Assembly: GCA_947385085.1 (NCBI GenBank) | Contig: CANDJN010000005.1 | Location: forward strand, 1-64,000 | Direction of reading: 5' to 3' | DNA: 64,000 nucleotides | Source: an uncultured Erysipelotrichaceae bacterium | GTDB lineage: Bacteria > Bacillota_I > Bacilli_A > Erysipelotrichales > Erysipelotrichaceae | Shown: one piece after another, positions 1 to 6,949 of the stretch | Layout: every line of letters starts with the position of its first letter | Numbering within the stretch: position 1 is the first letter of the stretch | Notes under the pieces: generated by a model | The model's database searches: none | Seen by the model: the letters and a program-made list of their open reading frames with translations, nothing else | Told to the model about the DNA's origin: nothing | Position numbers and translations under genes: made by a program

Positions 1-21
1 GTTGAATTTATTGATGCTCAT
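1..21 (-). CDS. start of a further phage-module gene, cut by the window edge
   Basis: Seven codons (MSINKFN) begin with an ATG at 21-19 behind a GAGGTAAC-like ribosome binding site, just past the DNA polymerase stop codon and in the same direction. The gene continues outside the window, so nothing can be said about its product. Phage-like elements of this type often carry a primase/VapE-like or VRR-NUC gene here, but that is only an expectation. Confidence 0.4.
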
Positions 22-34
22 AGGCGTTACCTCG

Positions 35-1975
35 TTAATCTTTCTTGTAAAAATCAGTTTCGTAGCCATCTGCACGAAGCTGCAGTCCGTTTGCCCAGGG
101 CGGAGTCCTGCCCATCTGGTCACAGACGGCCTGTAGTGACATCCGGCGGTCGGCTTCAATGACCACTTCGTCGTGGATATGCATGACGATGGAGCAGCAG
201 CGAAGGGTCTTCATGGCGTAACAAAGGATATCTCGTGAGGTTGCCTGGACGATGTTTTCTACGAATTTTGGACCGTAGCTGTCAATGCGTTCCCATTTCT
301 TCGTGCCGCCGACGCCTTCATAGGTGATACAGTCGCCGCCAAAACGGTTCTCTCCGATCTTTGGCTTCACATAGGCAAGGCTCCTGCCGGACGGCAGGGT
401 GATAAACAGCATCCCGTTTCTGGCGGAGAATATGATGCCGTGTGTTTTCGTGGTGGTCTTACGGGTAACGGCGTCCATCACGGCACGGTCAACCGCCCAC
501 CAGAACTGCACGATTTTCGGATTCGCCTGACGCCATGCGGAAACCAGAGCGGGAAGCTCGTCCTCCTGAAGCCCCATCTCCAAAGCGCCCATCGCTTTCA
601 GCGCTCCCACGGAGCCGCCGTAGCCGAGAGCAAGTTCTGCGATCTTGCCTTTCTGCCGCAGGTGGCCGTTGACGCCGTGCTTTTCTACGGGGACACCGAA
701 CATCTGGGACGCGCTGGCGCAGTAGATATCCTTGCCCTCGGCGAATACATCCTGCCGCCACTTCTCGCCGGCAAGCCATGCGATGACACGGGCTTCAATC
801 GCGGAGAAGTCCGCCACAATGAACTTTCTGTTTTCCTGCGGCACGAATGCTGTGCGAATCAGCTGGGAAAGGGTGTCCGGCACATCCTCATAGAGCATTT
901 CCAGAGCGTCAAAGTTACCTGCCCGGACAAGCCCTCTGGCTTCGGACAGATCGTCCAGATGGTTCTGAGGGAGATTCTGCATCTGAATGATGCGGCCTGC
1001 CCACCGCCCGGTGCGGTTGGCTCCGTAGAACTGGAACATACCTCTTGCGCGGTCATCGGCGCAGACGGCGGTCTCCATTGCCTGATACTTTTTAACGCTG
1101 GATTTCGCAATCTGCTGGCGCAGGGTCAGTACCTTTTGCAGCTCCGGCGGTGCTGTCTTCAAAAGCTCTGCCACAGCCTTTTTGCCCAGGGTATCGGTCT
1201 CCACGCCGTTGTCCGCAAGCCACTGCTTCATCTGCTGTACTGAGTTGGGGTTGTCCAGCGAGGTCAGTTCCTTCATTGCCTGTGTCAGTTCCGAGCGGGA
1301 GCGCCCGTCCATCTGAATGGCCTGCCGCACCAGTTCCATATCCAGCCCCACGCCGCGGTCGTTGATCTCCTGGTCGAGATGGTATTCCTCCCACACGCTG
1401 TCCGGCACAGGATATTTGGAGAGCCTTGCCTGGATGGACATCTCCGTCTCCACATCGCGGATGTTGTATCGTTTAAACGCCAGCCACTTGTCCGGAGAGT
1501 GTTTGGGAAGGTTGCGGGTACGCTGACCATTGGACTTGGTTGGCGCACAGGGCTGGCAGAAATATTTAATGAGGTCTTTGCCCTCAGACAGCTTCTGTTT
1601 TTCCAATCCCAGCACAGCGCCGGCTCCCTCCAGGGATAAGGGCAGCCCCATGTACGCAGCCCAGACCATCGAGCATTTCCAGGAATCCGGCTTCAGATAG
1701 TCGCCGGTCGGATAGCCCAGGAACCGGGACAGGCAGATGCGTTCAAAATTGGCGTTGAAGGTCCATTTGGTCACAGTCTCATTCTCCAATGCGGAAAGAA
1801 TCTCCGAAGGGATTTTCTCCCCACAGGCAAGGTCTATCTGCCGCACGGGACCGCCGTCCACGCTGTAGGCAAAGAGCAGGATTTCAAAATCGGGAGACTC
1901 TATGTAGCGGTATACACCCGTTTTTTGAAGGGGTTGACTACTGAAGGTCTCCAGATCGATGGATAAGGTTTGCAT
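35..1975 (-). CDS. phage-type family A DNA polymerase
   Basis: Replicative polymerase of the phage-like element, 646 aa from the chosen start. An N-terminal DEDD-type 3'-5' exonuclease-like domain opens with SIDLET (residues 5-10). The C-terminal half carries the family A polymerase motifs: A (VADFSAIEARVIAWL, about residue 390), B (RQKGKIAELALGYGG, about 445) and C (HIHDEV, about 600). There is no 5'-nuclease domain, as is usual for the compact polymerases of clostridial phages. The ATG at 1975 is preferred over the one at 1993 because GGAAGGAAG lies at the right distance before it. It is last in the visible minus-strand run after DUF2800 and DUF2815, a standard early replication cassette. 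GC content is clearly higher than in the host part of the window. Confidence 0.93.
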   Translation of the reverse strand: MQTLSIDLETFSSQPLQKTGVYRYIESPDFEILLFAYSVDGGPVRQIDLACGEKIPSEILSALENETVTKWTFNANFERICLSRFLGYPTGDYLKPDSWKCSMVWAAYMGLPLSLEGAGAVLGLEKQKLSEGKDLIKYFCQPCAPTKSNGQRTRNLPKHSPDKWLAFKRYNIRDVETEMSIQARLSKYPVPDSVWEEYHLDQEINDRGVGLDMELVRQAIQMDGRSRSELTQAMKELTSLDNPNSVQQMKQWLADNGVETDTLGKKAVAELLKTAPPELQKVLTLRQQIAKSSVKKYQAMETAVCADDRARGMFQFYGANRTGRWAGRIIQMQNLPQNHLDDLSEARGLVRAGNFDALEMLYEDVPDTLSQLIRTAFVPQENRKFIVADFSAIEARVIAWLAGEKWRQDVFAEGKDIYCASASQMFGVPVEKHGVNGHLRQKGKIAELALGYGGSVGALKAMGALEMGLQEDELPALVSAWRQANPKIVQFWWAVDRAVMDAVTRKTTTKTHGIIFSARNGMLFITLPSGRSLAYVKPKIGENRFGGDCITYEGVGGTKKWERIDSYGPKFVENIVQATSRDILCYAMKTLRCCSIVMHIHDEVVIEADRRMSLQAVCDQMGRTPPWANGLQLRADGYETDFYKKD

Positions 1976-2040
1976 TTCGTCACTTCCTTCCATACCCCAA
2001 CAGGGCGGCAGATCGCTCCGCCGCCCTGGGGCTTAGTCGC

Positions 2041-2226
2041 TTATTTCTCCAGCAGCTTCATGCGGTTTGCATGATATTCAGCGTCACGAAGCGCCTGTTC
2101 CCGCTCACGCTTTTCACGTTTGCGGTCATAGAGAAAGGACTGGATGCTGCTGATCAGAATGACGGAGCTGATGCACAACCAGATTCCGAGAACTGTAAAG
2201 AGAAGAATTGTCTGAATTGTTGTCAT
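2041..2226 (-). CDS. small single-pass membrane protein of the phage module
   Basis: 61 aa with one N-terminal hydrophobic segment (about residues 5-27) followed by a strongly basic, charged helix (RKREKREREQ, about 35-44). A GGAGGT site stands eight bases before the ATG. It lies between DUF2815 and the DNA polymerase in the same direction, so it is probably co-transcribed. I do not recognise a family. The charged tail could face the cytoplasm, but function is unknown. Confidence 0.6.
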   Translation of the reverse strand: MTTIQTILLFTVLGIWLCISSVILISSIQSFLYDRKREKREREQALRDAEYHANRMKLLEK

Positions 2227-2246
2227 CGTGTTTTACCTCCACTGTC

Positions 2247-2822
2247 TTAACCGAGGAAATCCTCGTCGTCATCGGTTGCAAAGTCGGCTTCGGCGCTGGC
2301 CTTGCCGCCCAGGGGTTCGCCGGGACGGATGAGCTGCAGATTGTTCAGACCGCAGGCGATGCCCTTATTCCCGTTGCTATTGAAAGCGTACAGGTTGATG
2401 GACGCTCTGCCGTACACGCCGGAATACACCTCGGAGCGGGTCAGCACGGGATTGCGGTCTGCGTCCACGATGCCGGGAGCGGTGGCGGAGTTGGCGTTGA
2501 TGAAGTAGGCGTTCGCATAAGCGGGATCGTCGGGTCTTTCAATGTCGCCATCTCTCAGCGGGGTCTTGATTGCGGAGAGAGGAGGCACGGAGCGGCCGTT
2601 GCCCTTCAGCTTGGCCTGCCCCTCCTGGTAGGCGGCTTCAATAGCTGCCTTGATTTTTGCCACCGTCTTAGTGTCGGACTTCGGGATGATCAGCGATACC
2701 GAGTACTTCGGCGTGCCGCCGTTGATAGACTTGGGCTCCCAGACGTTGGCGTAAGACCAGCGGGTGTCGGGGCCGGTGATGACCTTCATAGGGTTGTTGA
2801 CTCTGTTTGTGTTGTTAGACAT
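2247..2822 (-). CDS. DUF2815 family protein (phage ssDNA-binding-like)
   Basis: 191 aa. It matches the DUF2815 family found beside phage family A polymerases, with the typical N-terminal NPMKVITGPDTRWSYANVW and an internal GVYGRASINLYAF. The C-terminus is acidic (DDDEDFLG), as in single-stranded DNA-binding proteins, which supports the usual suggestion that DUF2815 is a phage SSB-like protein; that role is inferred. The reading frame is open further upstream, but GGAGGAAATGTAATATG places the start at 2822, overlapping the end region of the DUF2800 gene, so the two are translationally linked. Confidence 0.88.
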   Translation of the reverse strand: MSNNTNRVNNPMKVITGPDTRWSYANVWEPKSINGGTPKYSVSLIIPKSDTKTVAKIKAAIEAAYQEGQAKLKGNGRSVPPLSAIKTPLRDGDIERPDDPAYANAYFINANSATAPGIVDADRNPVLTRSEVYSGVYGRASINLYAFNSNGNKGIACGLNNLQLIRPGEPLGGKASAEADFATDDDEDFLG

Positions 2823-2823
2823 A

Positions 2824-3951
2824 TTACATTTCCTCCATAAAATCATTTTTCGCGGTATTCCATTCGGGCCGTTTATCGCTCGACCGCACGAGCGCCGGCC
2901 GGCCTTGCGGCTTTTCGATGTAGGGTGAGAGAATTTCCTCAAAGCGGGATTTGCCCAGCAGCTTCTGCATAGCGGTGATGCCGAGGAGCTTCTTTTCATA
3001 GGGGTCAAAGCCTATGCTTTCAACAGCAGCGGCAACTGCGGCTTCACTGGTATATTTGCGGTTGGAACGGCCCTCGACCAGCTTCCAGCCGGGGAATACT
3101 GTGCCACTGACAGCCTGTTGGAGCGCATATTCTTTCACGTCTGTTGCCCAGGATGTCAAAGCATCCACCTTGCCGAGAATATCGGCGATCTCCTCATCAG
3201 CGAGGAGCGCAGGGGTCTGGAATTCGTACCGGGCAAGAGCCAGGTTCGCTTCGGCGCGCTCCCTGCACTCGGCTTTCGCCTTGCAGAACCGGCACCACTC
3301 ACCACAGCTGAAGGAGCCTTGACCTTCATAAGCAAGCTGCGCCTTCTGAGTCAGTTCACTGTTTGCCCATTCGTACAGGTCGGCCTTGTCCATCTCATAC
3401 ACGCTGATGTTGGACTTCCTCGGCTGATAGATGGTCATGCGGACAGTGTCGATGTCGTAGATGCCATCGAAGATTTCCAGAGCGCCCAAGGCATAGAGCA
3501 TCATCTGTGGATTACGATCTGCAAGCACGAGGCATCCTTGCCCGTTTTTGTAATCGCAGATGTTCAGAACACCATCCGCAATGACGATGCAGTCTGCCGT
3601 GCCGAAGCCCTCTTTGACCCAGCGTGAGAAATCCACCCGCTGTTCGATCATGACCACGGGGTCGGCGCAGGTCTGCTTTGCAGTCTCCAGAAGCTCCGAT
3701 ACATAGGCAGCATACCCGGCGGCGCAGTCCTCCATCTCCTCGTTGTACCAGGAGAGGTTTTCGATGGGATCATCCGCCGGAATCCCCAGAGCCTGCTTCA
3801 GCCGAAACTCACAGAGCGCATGGGCGTCCGTCCCTTCGGCGGCGTAATCGCTGCCCTTGTCCTCGTAGGCTTCGCACAGCCTTGCGGAGGGCGGACAGTT
3901 GAGCCACTGTTCGGAAGAAGAAGCGGATAAGACTGCGTGCTTAACTGCCAT
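2824..3951 (-). CDS. DUF2800 family PD-(D/E)XK nuclease-like protein
   Basis: 375 aa. DUF2800 proteins belong with Cas4/RecB-type nucleases. Visible hallmarks are Asp120 (GTADCIVIADG), the Asp133-x-Lys135 pair in NICDYKNGQG, and a C-terminal cysteine group (Cys216, 220, 223, 229) that could hold an Fe-S cluster or zinc as in Cas4. It probably processes DNA ends during phage replication or recombination together with DUF2815. The start has GGAGG upstream and overlaps the end of the 105-aa gene by 11 bp; the stop abuts DUF2815. Family assignment is firm; the biochemical role is inferred. Confidence 0.9.
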   Translation of the reverse strand: MAVKHAVLSASSSEQWLNCPPSARLCEAYEDKGSDYAAEGTDAHALCEFRLKQALGIPADDPIENLSWYNEEMEDCAAGYAAYVSELLETAKQTCADPVVMIEQRVDFSRWVKEGFGTADCIVIADGVLNICDYKNGQGCLVLADRNPQMMLYALGALEIFDGIYDIDTVRMTIYQPRKSNISVYEMDKADLYEWANSELTQKAQLAYEGQGSFSCGEWCRFCKAKAECRERAEANLALARYEFQTPALLADEEIADILGKVDALTSWATDVKEYALQQAVSGTVFPGWKLVEGRSNRKYTSEAAVAAAVESIGFDPYEKKLLGITAMQKLLGKSRFEEILSPYIEKPQGRPALVRSSDKRPEWNTAKNDFMEEM

Positions 3952-4258
3952 TAGTCAGCACCTCCGCTTCGGCGAGCAATGCCTTGTAATGTGCGGGGTC
4001 GATCTGTGACAGCTTGGATGCGCCGTACTTTTGAAGCAGGGCGCGGATCTCAGCGGTGTGCCCCTGGCGGGATTTGTCCGCAAGCACGGCTCGGACCTGC
4101 TCCAGCGTCAATTCCGGTTCAGGAGGAGAAGCAGGAGCATTCTCTGCCTGCGGTTCACCGCTGAACATCTTTGTCAGCCAGTCAGCGGCATCCGAAATAG
4201 CAGCGGCAGCACTGCGCAAGTTTTCGATGGTCTGCGCCATATCGCTCATTCGGCTCAT
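3941..4258 (-). CDS. conserved phage hypothetical protein, 105 aa
   Basis: 105 aa behind a strong AAGGAGG. Residues about 1-35 form an amphipathic, Ala-rich helix; then a Pro/Glu linker (about 40-55); then a compact C-terminal module (about 57-100) with the pattern RALLQKYGASKLSQIDP. The same module, in diverged form, makes up much of the separate 65-aa protein encoded at 5243-5440 (FERYGAKNICDLNP). It sits directly before DUF2800 with an 11-bp overlap. Function unknown; the repeated module suggests a small protein- or nucleic-acid-binding fold. Confidence 0.7.
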   Translation of the reverse strand: MSRMSDMAQTIENLRSAAAAISDAADWLTKMFSGEPQAENAPASPPEPELTLEQVRAVLADKSRQGHTAEIRALLQKYGASKLSQIDPAHYKALLAEAEVLTNGS

Positions 4259-4406
4259 GTGATTTTCCTCCTTCCCTGGATTTGCTCTGCTGGCGTGCGG
4301 CGGTCAGATTGCTCGCCAGTCTCTTTGACACCACGCTGATCGCGGTCAGGACATCAACAATGTCCTCGTCGGCACGGGCGTCATAATGGTTTGCGTTGTA
4401 ACTCAT
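4182..4406 (-). CDS. small phage-module protein, overlapping the next gene
   Basis: 74 aa from the ATG at 4406, chosen because AAAGGAGG precedes it. The N-terminal part (MSYNANHYDARADEDIVDVL) is acidic and helical, then basic (SKRLASNLTAARQQSKSREG). The last ~25 codons run through the start of the 105-aa gene in another frame, so the real coding content may be mainly the first 50 residues. Small proteins of this kind are common at this place in clostridial phage early regions. No function is evident. Confidence 0.5.
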   Translation of the reverse strand: MSYNANHYDARADEDIVDVLTAISVVSKRLASNLTAARQQSKSREGGKSHEPNERYGADHRKLAQCCRCYFGCR

Positions 4407-4493
4407 ATCGGCGGTCCCTCCTTTCCCAAGGCGTCTCGTGTTGCCTTTCAATGACCCATCTGGACAGGAAAGGAGGGCTTGGCCGAAAGATTT

Positions 4494-5006
4494 TTAGAAT
4501 TTTTCCTTGAGCCGCTTCAGAAGCTGGCTCCTCTTATACACAAAGGTGTTCCGGGGCATATGCAGCCGCTCTGCGCCGGCGCGTTCGGAAAGTCCGTCCG
4601 CAATCGCGATGAGGATCTCGTAGCTTTCAGGGTCTGACGCCTGAAGCTCTGTGAGCAGACCATTCAGGATCAGGGAGTCGATATCGATTTCTGTGGTAAG
4701 TCTGCTGTCTGCAAGAAAGCTGGTGCGGGAGACGCCGTTTTCGTAGGCGTTCGCCATCTCCGTGTCGATGGAGAGATGCTGGGGAGCATCTTTCGGGATA
4801 CAGCGGAACTCGCAGGTATCGCAAAGGCCATCACATTTGTAGCTCTTTTTGTACGGGATGCAGCAGGCTCCGGCTCTCTGCTTTGCCTTGCGGGTAGTCC
4901 CTACGAACCGCTCCCAGTCGTGCTTCTGTTCCGGGGTGACCTCGATCCACTGCTTGAGCGGACGGTAGTAGATGGTTGATGTGGTCTGATTTTCATTGGT
5001 TTTCAT
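4494..5006 (-). CDS. sigma-70 region 4-like HTH regulator
   Basis: 170 aa, first gene of the minus-strand phage module. The C-terminal ~55 residues (LLTELQASDPESYEILIAIADGL to the end) form a region 4-like helix-turn-helix of the type found in phage sigma-like proteins (SERAGAERLHMPRNTFVYKR). The middle holds a cysteine cluster (CCIPYKK, then CDGLCDTCEFRC, about residues 50-72) that could bind zinc. It probably activates the downstream early genes. The ATG at 5006 is fixed by GGAGGA. That ribosome binding site lies in the 3' arm of a strong hairpin followed by a U run, so expression is likely controlled by attenuation (see the regulatory entry at 5012-5111). Confidence 0.75.
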   Translation of the reverse strand: MKTNENQTTSTIYYRPLKQWIEVTPEQKHDWERFVGTTRKAKQRAGACCIPYKKSYKCDGLCDTCEFRCIPKDAPQHLSIDTEMANAYENGVSRTSFLADSRLTTEIDIDSLILNGLLTELQASDPESYEILIAIADGLSERAGAERLHMPRNTFVYKRSQLLKRLKEKF

Positions 5007-5011
5007 AAAAA

Positions 5012-5111
5012 AGTCCTCCGATTTTCGATTTCTCGAAACGGAGGACTCTGGGCGCTGCCGCAAAAAGGGTGCAAAAACCTAACCGCAGTCCTAACGGAGT
5101 TCTCCGTTTCG
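5012..5111 (-). promoter_or_regulatory. terminator/antiterminator-like leader before the sigma-like gene
   Basis: Read on the minus strand, a hairpin with perfect 9-bp arms AGTCCTCCG/CGGAGGACT (5039-5047 with 5012-5020), plus an inner TCGAAA/TTTCGA stem, is followed at once by TTTTTT and the ATG at 5006. The 3' arm contains the ribosome binding site. Upstream, 5102-5111 (CGAAACGGAG in the RNA) is perfectly complementary over 10 bases to 5034-5043 in the 5' arm, so it could form a competing structure. The same upstream segment can also fold locally with 5093-5099 (7-bp arms). Both folds are seen in the sequence; the switching behaviour is inferred. Confidence 0.6.
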
Positions 5112-5242
5112 GATTGCAGCTAACCCGCTCAAAAGGCAGCTGAGATATTTACTTGCGCCGCAGGATACCGTTGAGCCATCAGTGATCAGGTGATGCGGTG
5201 TCAGGCGGTGAGCAGTTTTTTGTCTTGCTCAGGACAGATGGA

Positions 5243-5440
5243 CTATCTTAGGTCGGCTTCAATGGCGTACAGTTCGCTGAAAACTTCAGGTAGATCCTTT
5301 GGATTTAAATCACAGATATTTTTTGCACCGTAGCGTTCAAAGACAGATTTGACCACTTCCCATCCAAGCTGGGATTCAACTACAGCAGCACTACTTTCGA
5401 TGTTTATAATCCAATTCCGCCGTTCGTTGTTTGTCATCAT
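5243..5440 (-). CDS. small conserved hypothetical protein, 65 aa
   Basis: 65 aa with AAAGGAGAA before a double ATG (5440 or 5437). Residues about 25-62 (VVKSVFERYGAKNICDLNP and following) resemble the C-terminal module of the 105-aa protein at 3941-4258 (EIRALLQKYGASKLSQIDP), so both look like members of one small family. It stands alone upstream of the phage module leader. Function unknown. Confidence 0.6.
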   Translation of the reverse strand: MMTNNERRNWIINIESSAAVVESQLGWEVVKSVFERYGAKNICDLNPKDLPEVFSELYAIEADLR

Positions 5441-5548
5441 TTCTCCTTTCCGTCCTTAAGCGCTATCGGACATAATACTTTATATTTGCTGCATCACCAG
5501 CATCTTTATTGTACTCTGAAAGGAAGAGTAAGAAAATTTCCAAAGAAA

Positions 5549-5643
5549 TCCCATTATTTCTCGCGTCAAATATAATGGGATTGTATTGTATTTCCCATTA
5601 TTTTTGTGTATAATAAGAGAAAAGGGCTCCCAAATGGGAACCC
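5549..5643 (+). promoter_or_regulatory. promoter with TCCCATTAT operator repeats
   Basis: A sigma-70 promoter, TTGTAT (5586-5591), 17-bp spacer, TATAAT (5609-5614), faces the 390-aa gene. The nonamer TCCCATTAT occurs at 5549-5557 and 5593-5601, and its inverse ATAATGGGA at 5572-5580, so an inverted pair brackets the -35 box. A further palindrome (GGGCTCCC...GGGAACCC, 5624-5643) lies in the untranslated leader. The arrangement suggests repression by a dimeric DNA-binding protein. Confidence 0.55.
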
Positions 5644-5719
5644 TAACGCTATCAAAGATAATGGTTTTTGTAAAAGCGGAGCCTGCTTTAGATAGCCCCA
5701 CAGAAAGGAAAATGTCGTT

Positions 5720-6892
5720 ATGGACGAAAAAAATTCTGGAATTTCATTAAAAACAATGTTCCAGCATGAGGGATACGGCTGTCTCTGCGCGAAAGACACG
5801 GTAAATACATCTCCCGATGAAGCTCCGACTGTTACCCTTAAAGTTTGTCCCGATACAAGCACACAGTTGTTATTCTCCTATGCACCGAAAGACGGTTTGA
5901 ATATGACCGGTGTTGCCGGCGGCATACACGAGAAAAATATCCTGGGCAAATTACTCGCGCTTCCCAAAGGTGACGTGGACAAGCATATTGAGTTTATTGA
6001 AAAATATGGCTTCTTATATCCGTTGCCAGCAAACGAATACACAGCGGTTGAAGCAAGTGATCTTATTGACATCATCAACAGAATAAAATCAACCATTCGG
6101 TTGTACAGTTGCATCAACAAAAAAGATTACAAGGGAGTCCTCATTCATGTAGTCTATTTGCTTTTCGCTCCCGTGACCGAACTTCGGATCGGCGATGATG
6201 TTTTTTCGACTTGTTCCCATCGTTTCAAGAATCTGCTTGACTCCTATAATCTGTTTCCAGATTTGAGCAGGGAGCCGGAAGTTGCTGCGAACGGAACATA
6301 CTCTGTAGATGATGCGTTTCTCGGAAAGAAAAATGCTATCGATATCAGTTTTTATAACGCCGTGAGAAGTGGCTCAGATACGAATTTGCAGGGAAGCAAA
6401 GACCCGTGGTTTAAGAACCTAATGGCAATGTACATGGGATGTAAGGATGTGGATGAAGAGACTCGATTCCTTATAGATTTCTTTTACCATCTCCAGACGG
6501 AAGTGTCCGTCATAAAAGAAGTCCATTATGGCGGCTTCAAATCATATACGACATTCAACGAAGATGCGCTTAATGATTCCTTCAAAAACGCTCTACTGAA
6601 AATTGCAAGAATCGTCGTAGCGGAGGAAATCAACCATAACATTCGTGGCATCCATCCGAAGTATAACGGTGGCAAGCTGACCGCCACATGGCAGGTCGAT
6701 ACGCTCATCGAAGCCCTTTATTTTTCCATCTTCTATATGAGAAATGGTGAAATGTATAAAGAATGCGAAAATCCGAACTGCAAGAGAGACAGGTTTTTCC
6801 TGGTCGAAGCGACAAGGACGAATAAACGCTATTGTTGCGAACAGTGTAGAAATGCAGCCGGTGCGCAACGATACCGAAACCGCCAGCTATAA
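5720..6892 (+). CDS. uncharacterised protein with C-terminal CGNR-like zinc motif
   Basis: 390 aa, unrecognised over most of its length. The last ~45 residues carry a CGNR-like zinc motif: CENPNC (about 347-352), then FFLVEATRTNKRYC, CEQC and the basic end AAGAQRYRNRQ. Motifs of this type are found in DNA-binding regulators of the CGNR/ABATE group. The rest is mixed alpha/beta without clear membrane segments. AGAAAGGA precedes the ATG. It is transcribed opposite to the restriction-modification operon and shares a bidirectional terminator with it. Its own promoter carries inverted repeats, so autoregulation is plausible. It could be a regulator or accessory defence gene carried with the R-M cassette; neither is shown. 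Confidence 0.7.
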   Translation: MDEKNSGISLKTMFQHEGYGCLCAKDTVNTSPDEAPTVTLKVCPDTSTQLLFSYAPKDGLNMTGVAGGIHEKNILGKLLALPKGDVDKHIEFIEKYGFLYPLPANEYTAVEASDLIDIINRIKSTIRLYSCINKKDYKGVLIHVVYLLFAPVTELRIGDDVFSTCSHRFKNLLDSYNLFPDLSREPEVAANGTYSVDDAFLGKKNAIDISFYNAVRSGSDTNLQGSKDPWFKNLMAMYMGCKDVDEETRFLIDFFYHLQTEVSVIKEVHYGGFKSYTTFNEDALNDSFKNALLKIARIVVAEEINHNIRGIHPKYNGGKLTATWQVDTLIEALYFSIFYMRNGEMYKECENPNCKRDRFFLVEATRTNKRYCCEQCRNAAGAQRYRNRQL

Positions 6893-6908
6893 GAAGACAA
6901 AAAAATAA

Positions 6909-6941
6909 GGCTCTACCTCTCGTGTTGAGAAAGGTAGAGCC
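6909..6941. terminator. bidirectional terminator between convergent genes
   Basis: A perfect 10-bp inverted repeat GGCTCTACCT/AGGTAGAGCC with a 13-base loop lies between the convergent 390-aa gene and the LlaJI-type nuclease gene, with A-rich and T-containing flanks. It can end transcription from both sides. Confidence 0.75.
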
Positions 6942-6949
6942 TTCATCTC

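Noticed and set aside
440..1243. Long plus-strand frames (267 aa and others) across the DNA polymerase region
   Set aside because: They lie antisense to a clearly conserved polymerase in high-GC DNA, have no ribosome binding site and resemble no family; shadows.
2208..2840. A 210-aa plus-strand frame opposite DUF2815
   Set aside because: Antisense to a conserved gene with good start signals; composition is that of a shadow frame.
5480..5862. Two minus-strand frames over the promoter and start of the 390-aa gene
   Set aside because: They overlap a well-formed promoter and a plus-strand gene and show no family similarity or ribosome binding site.
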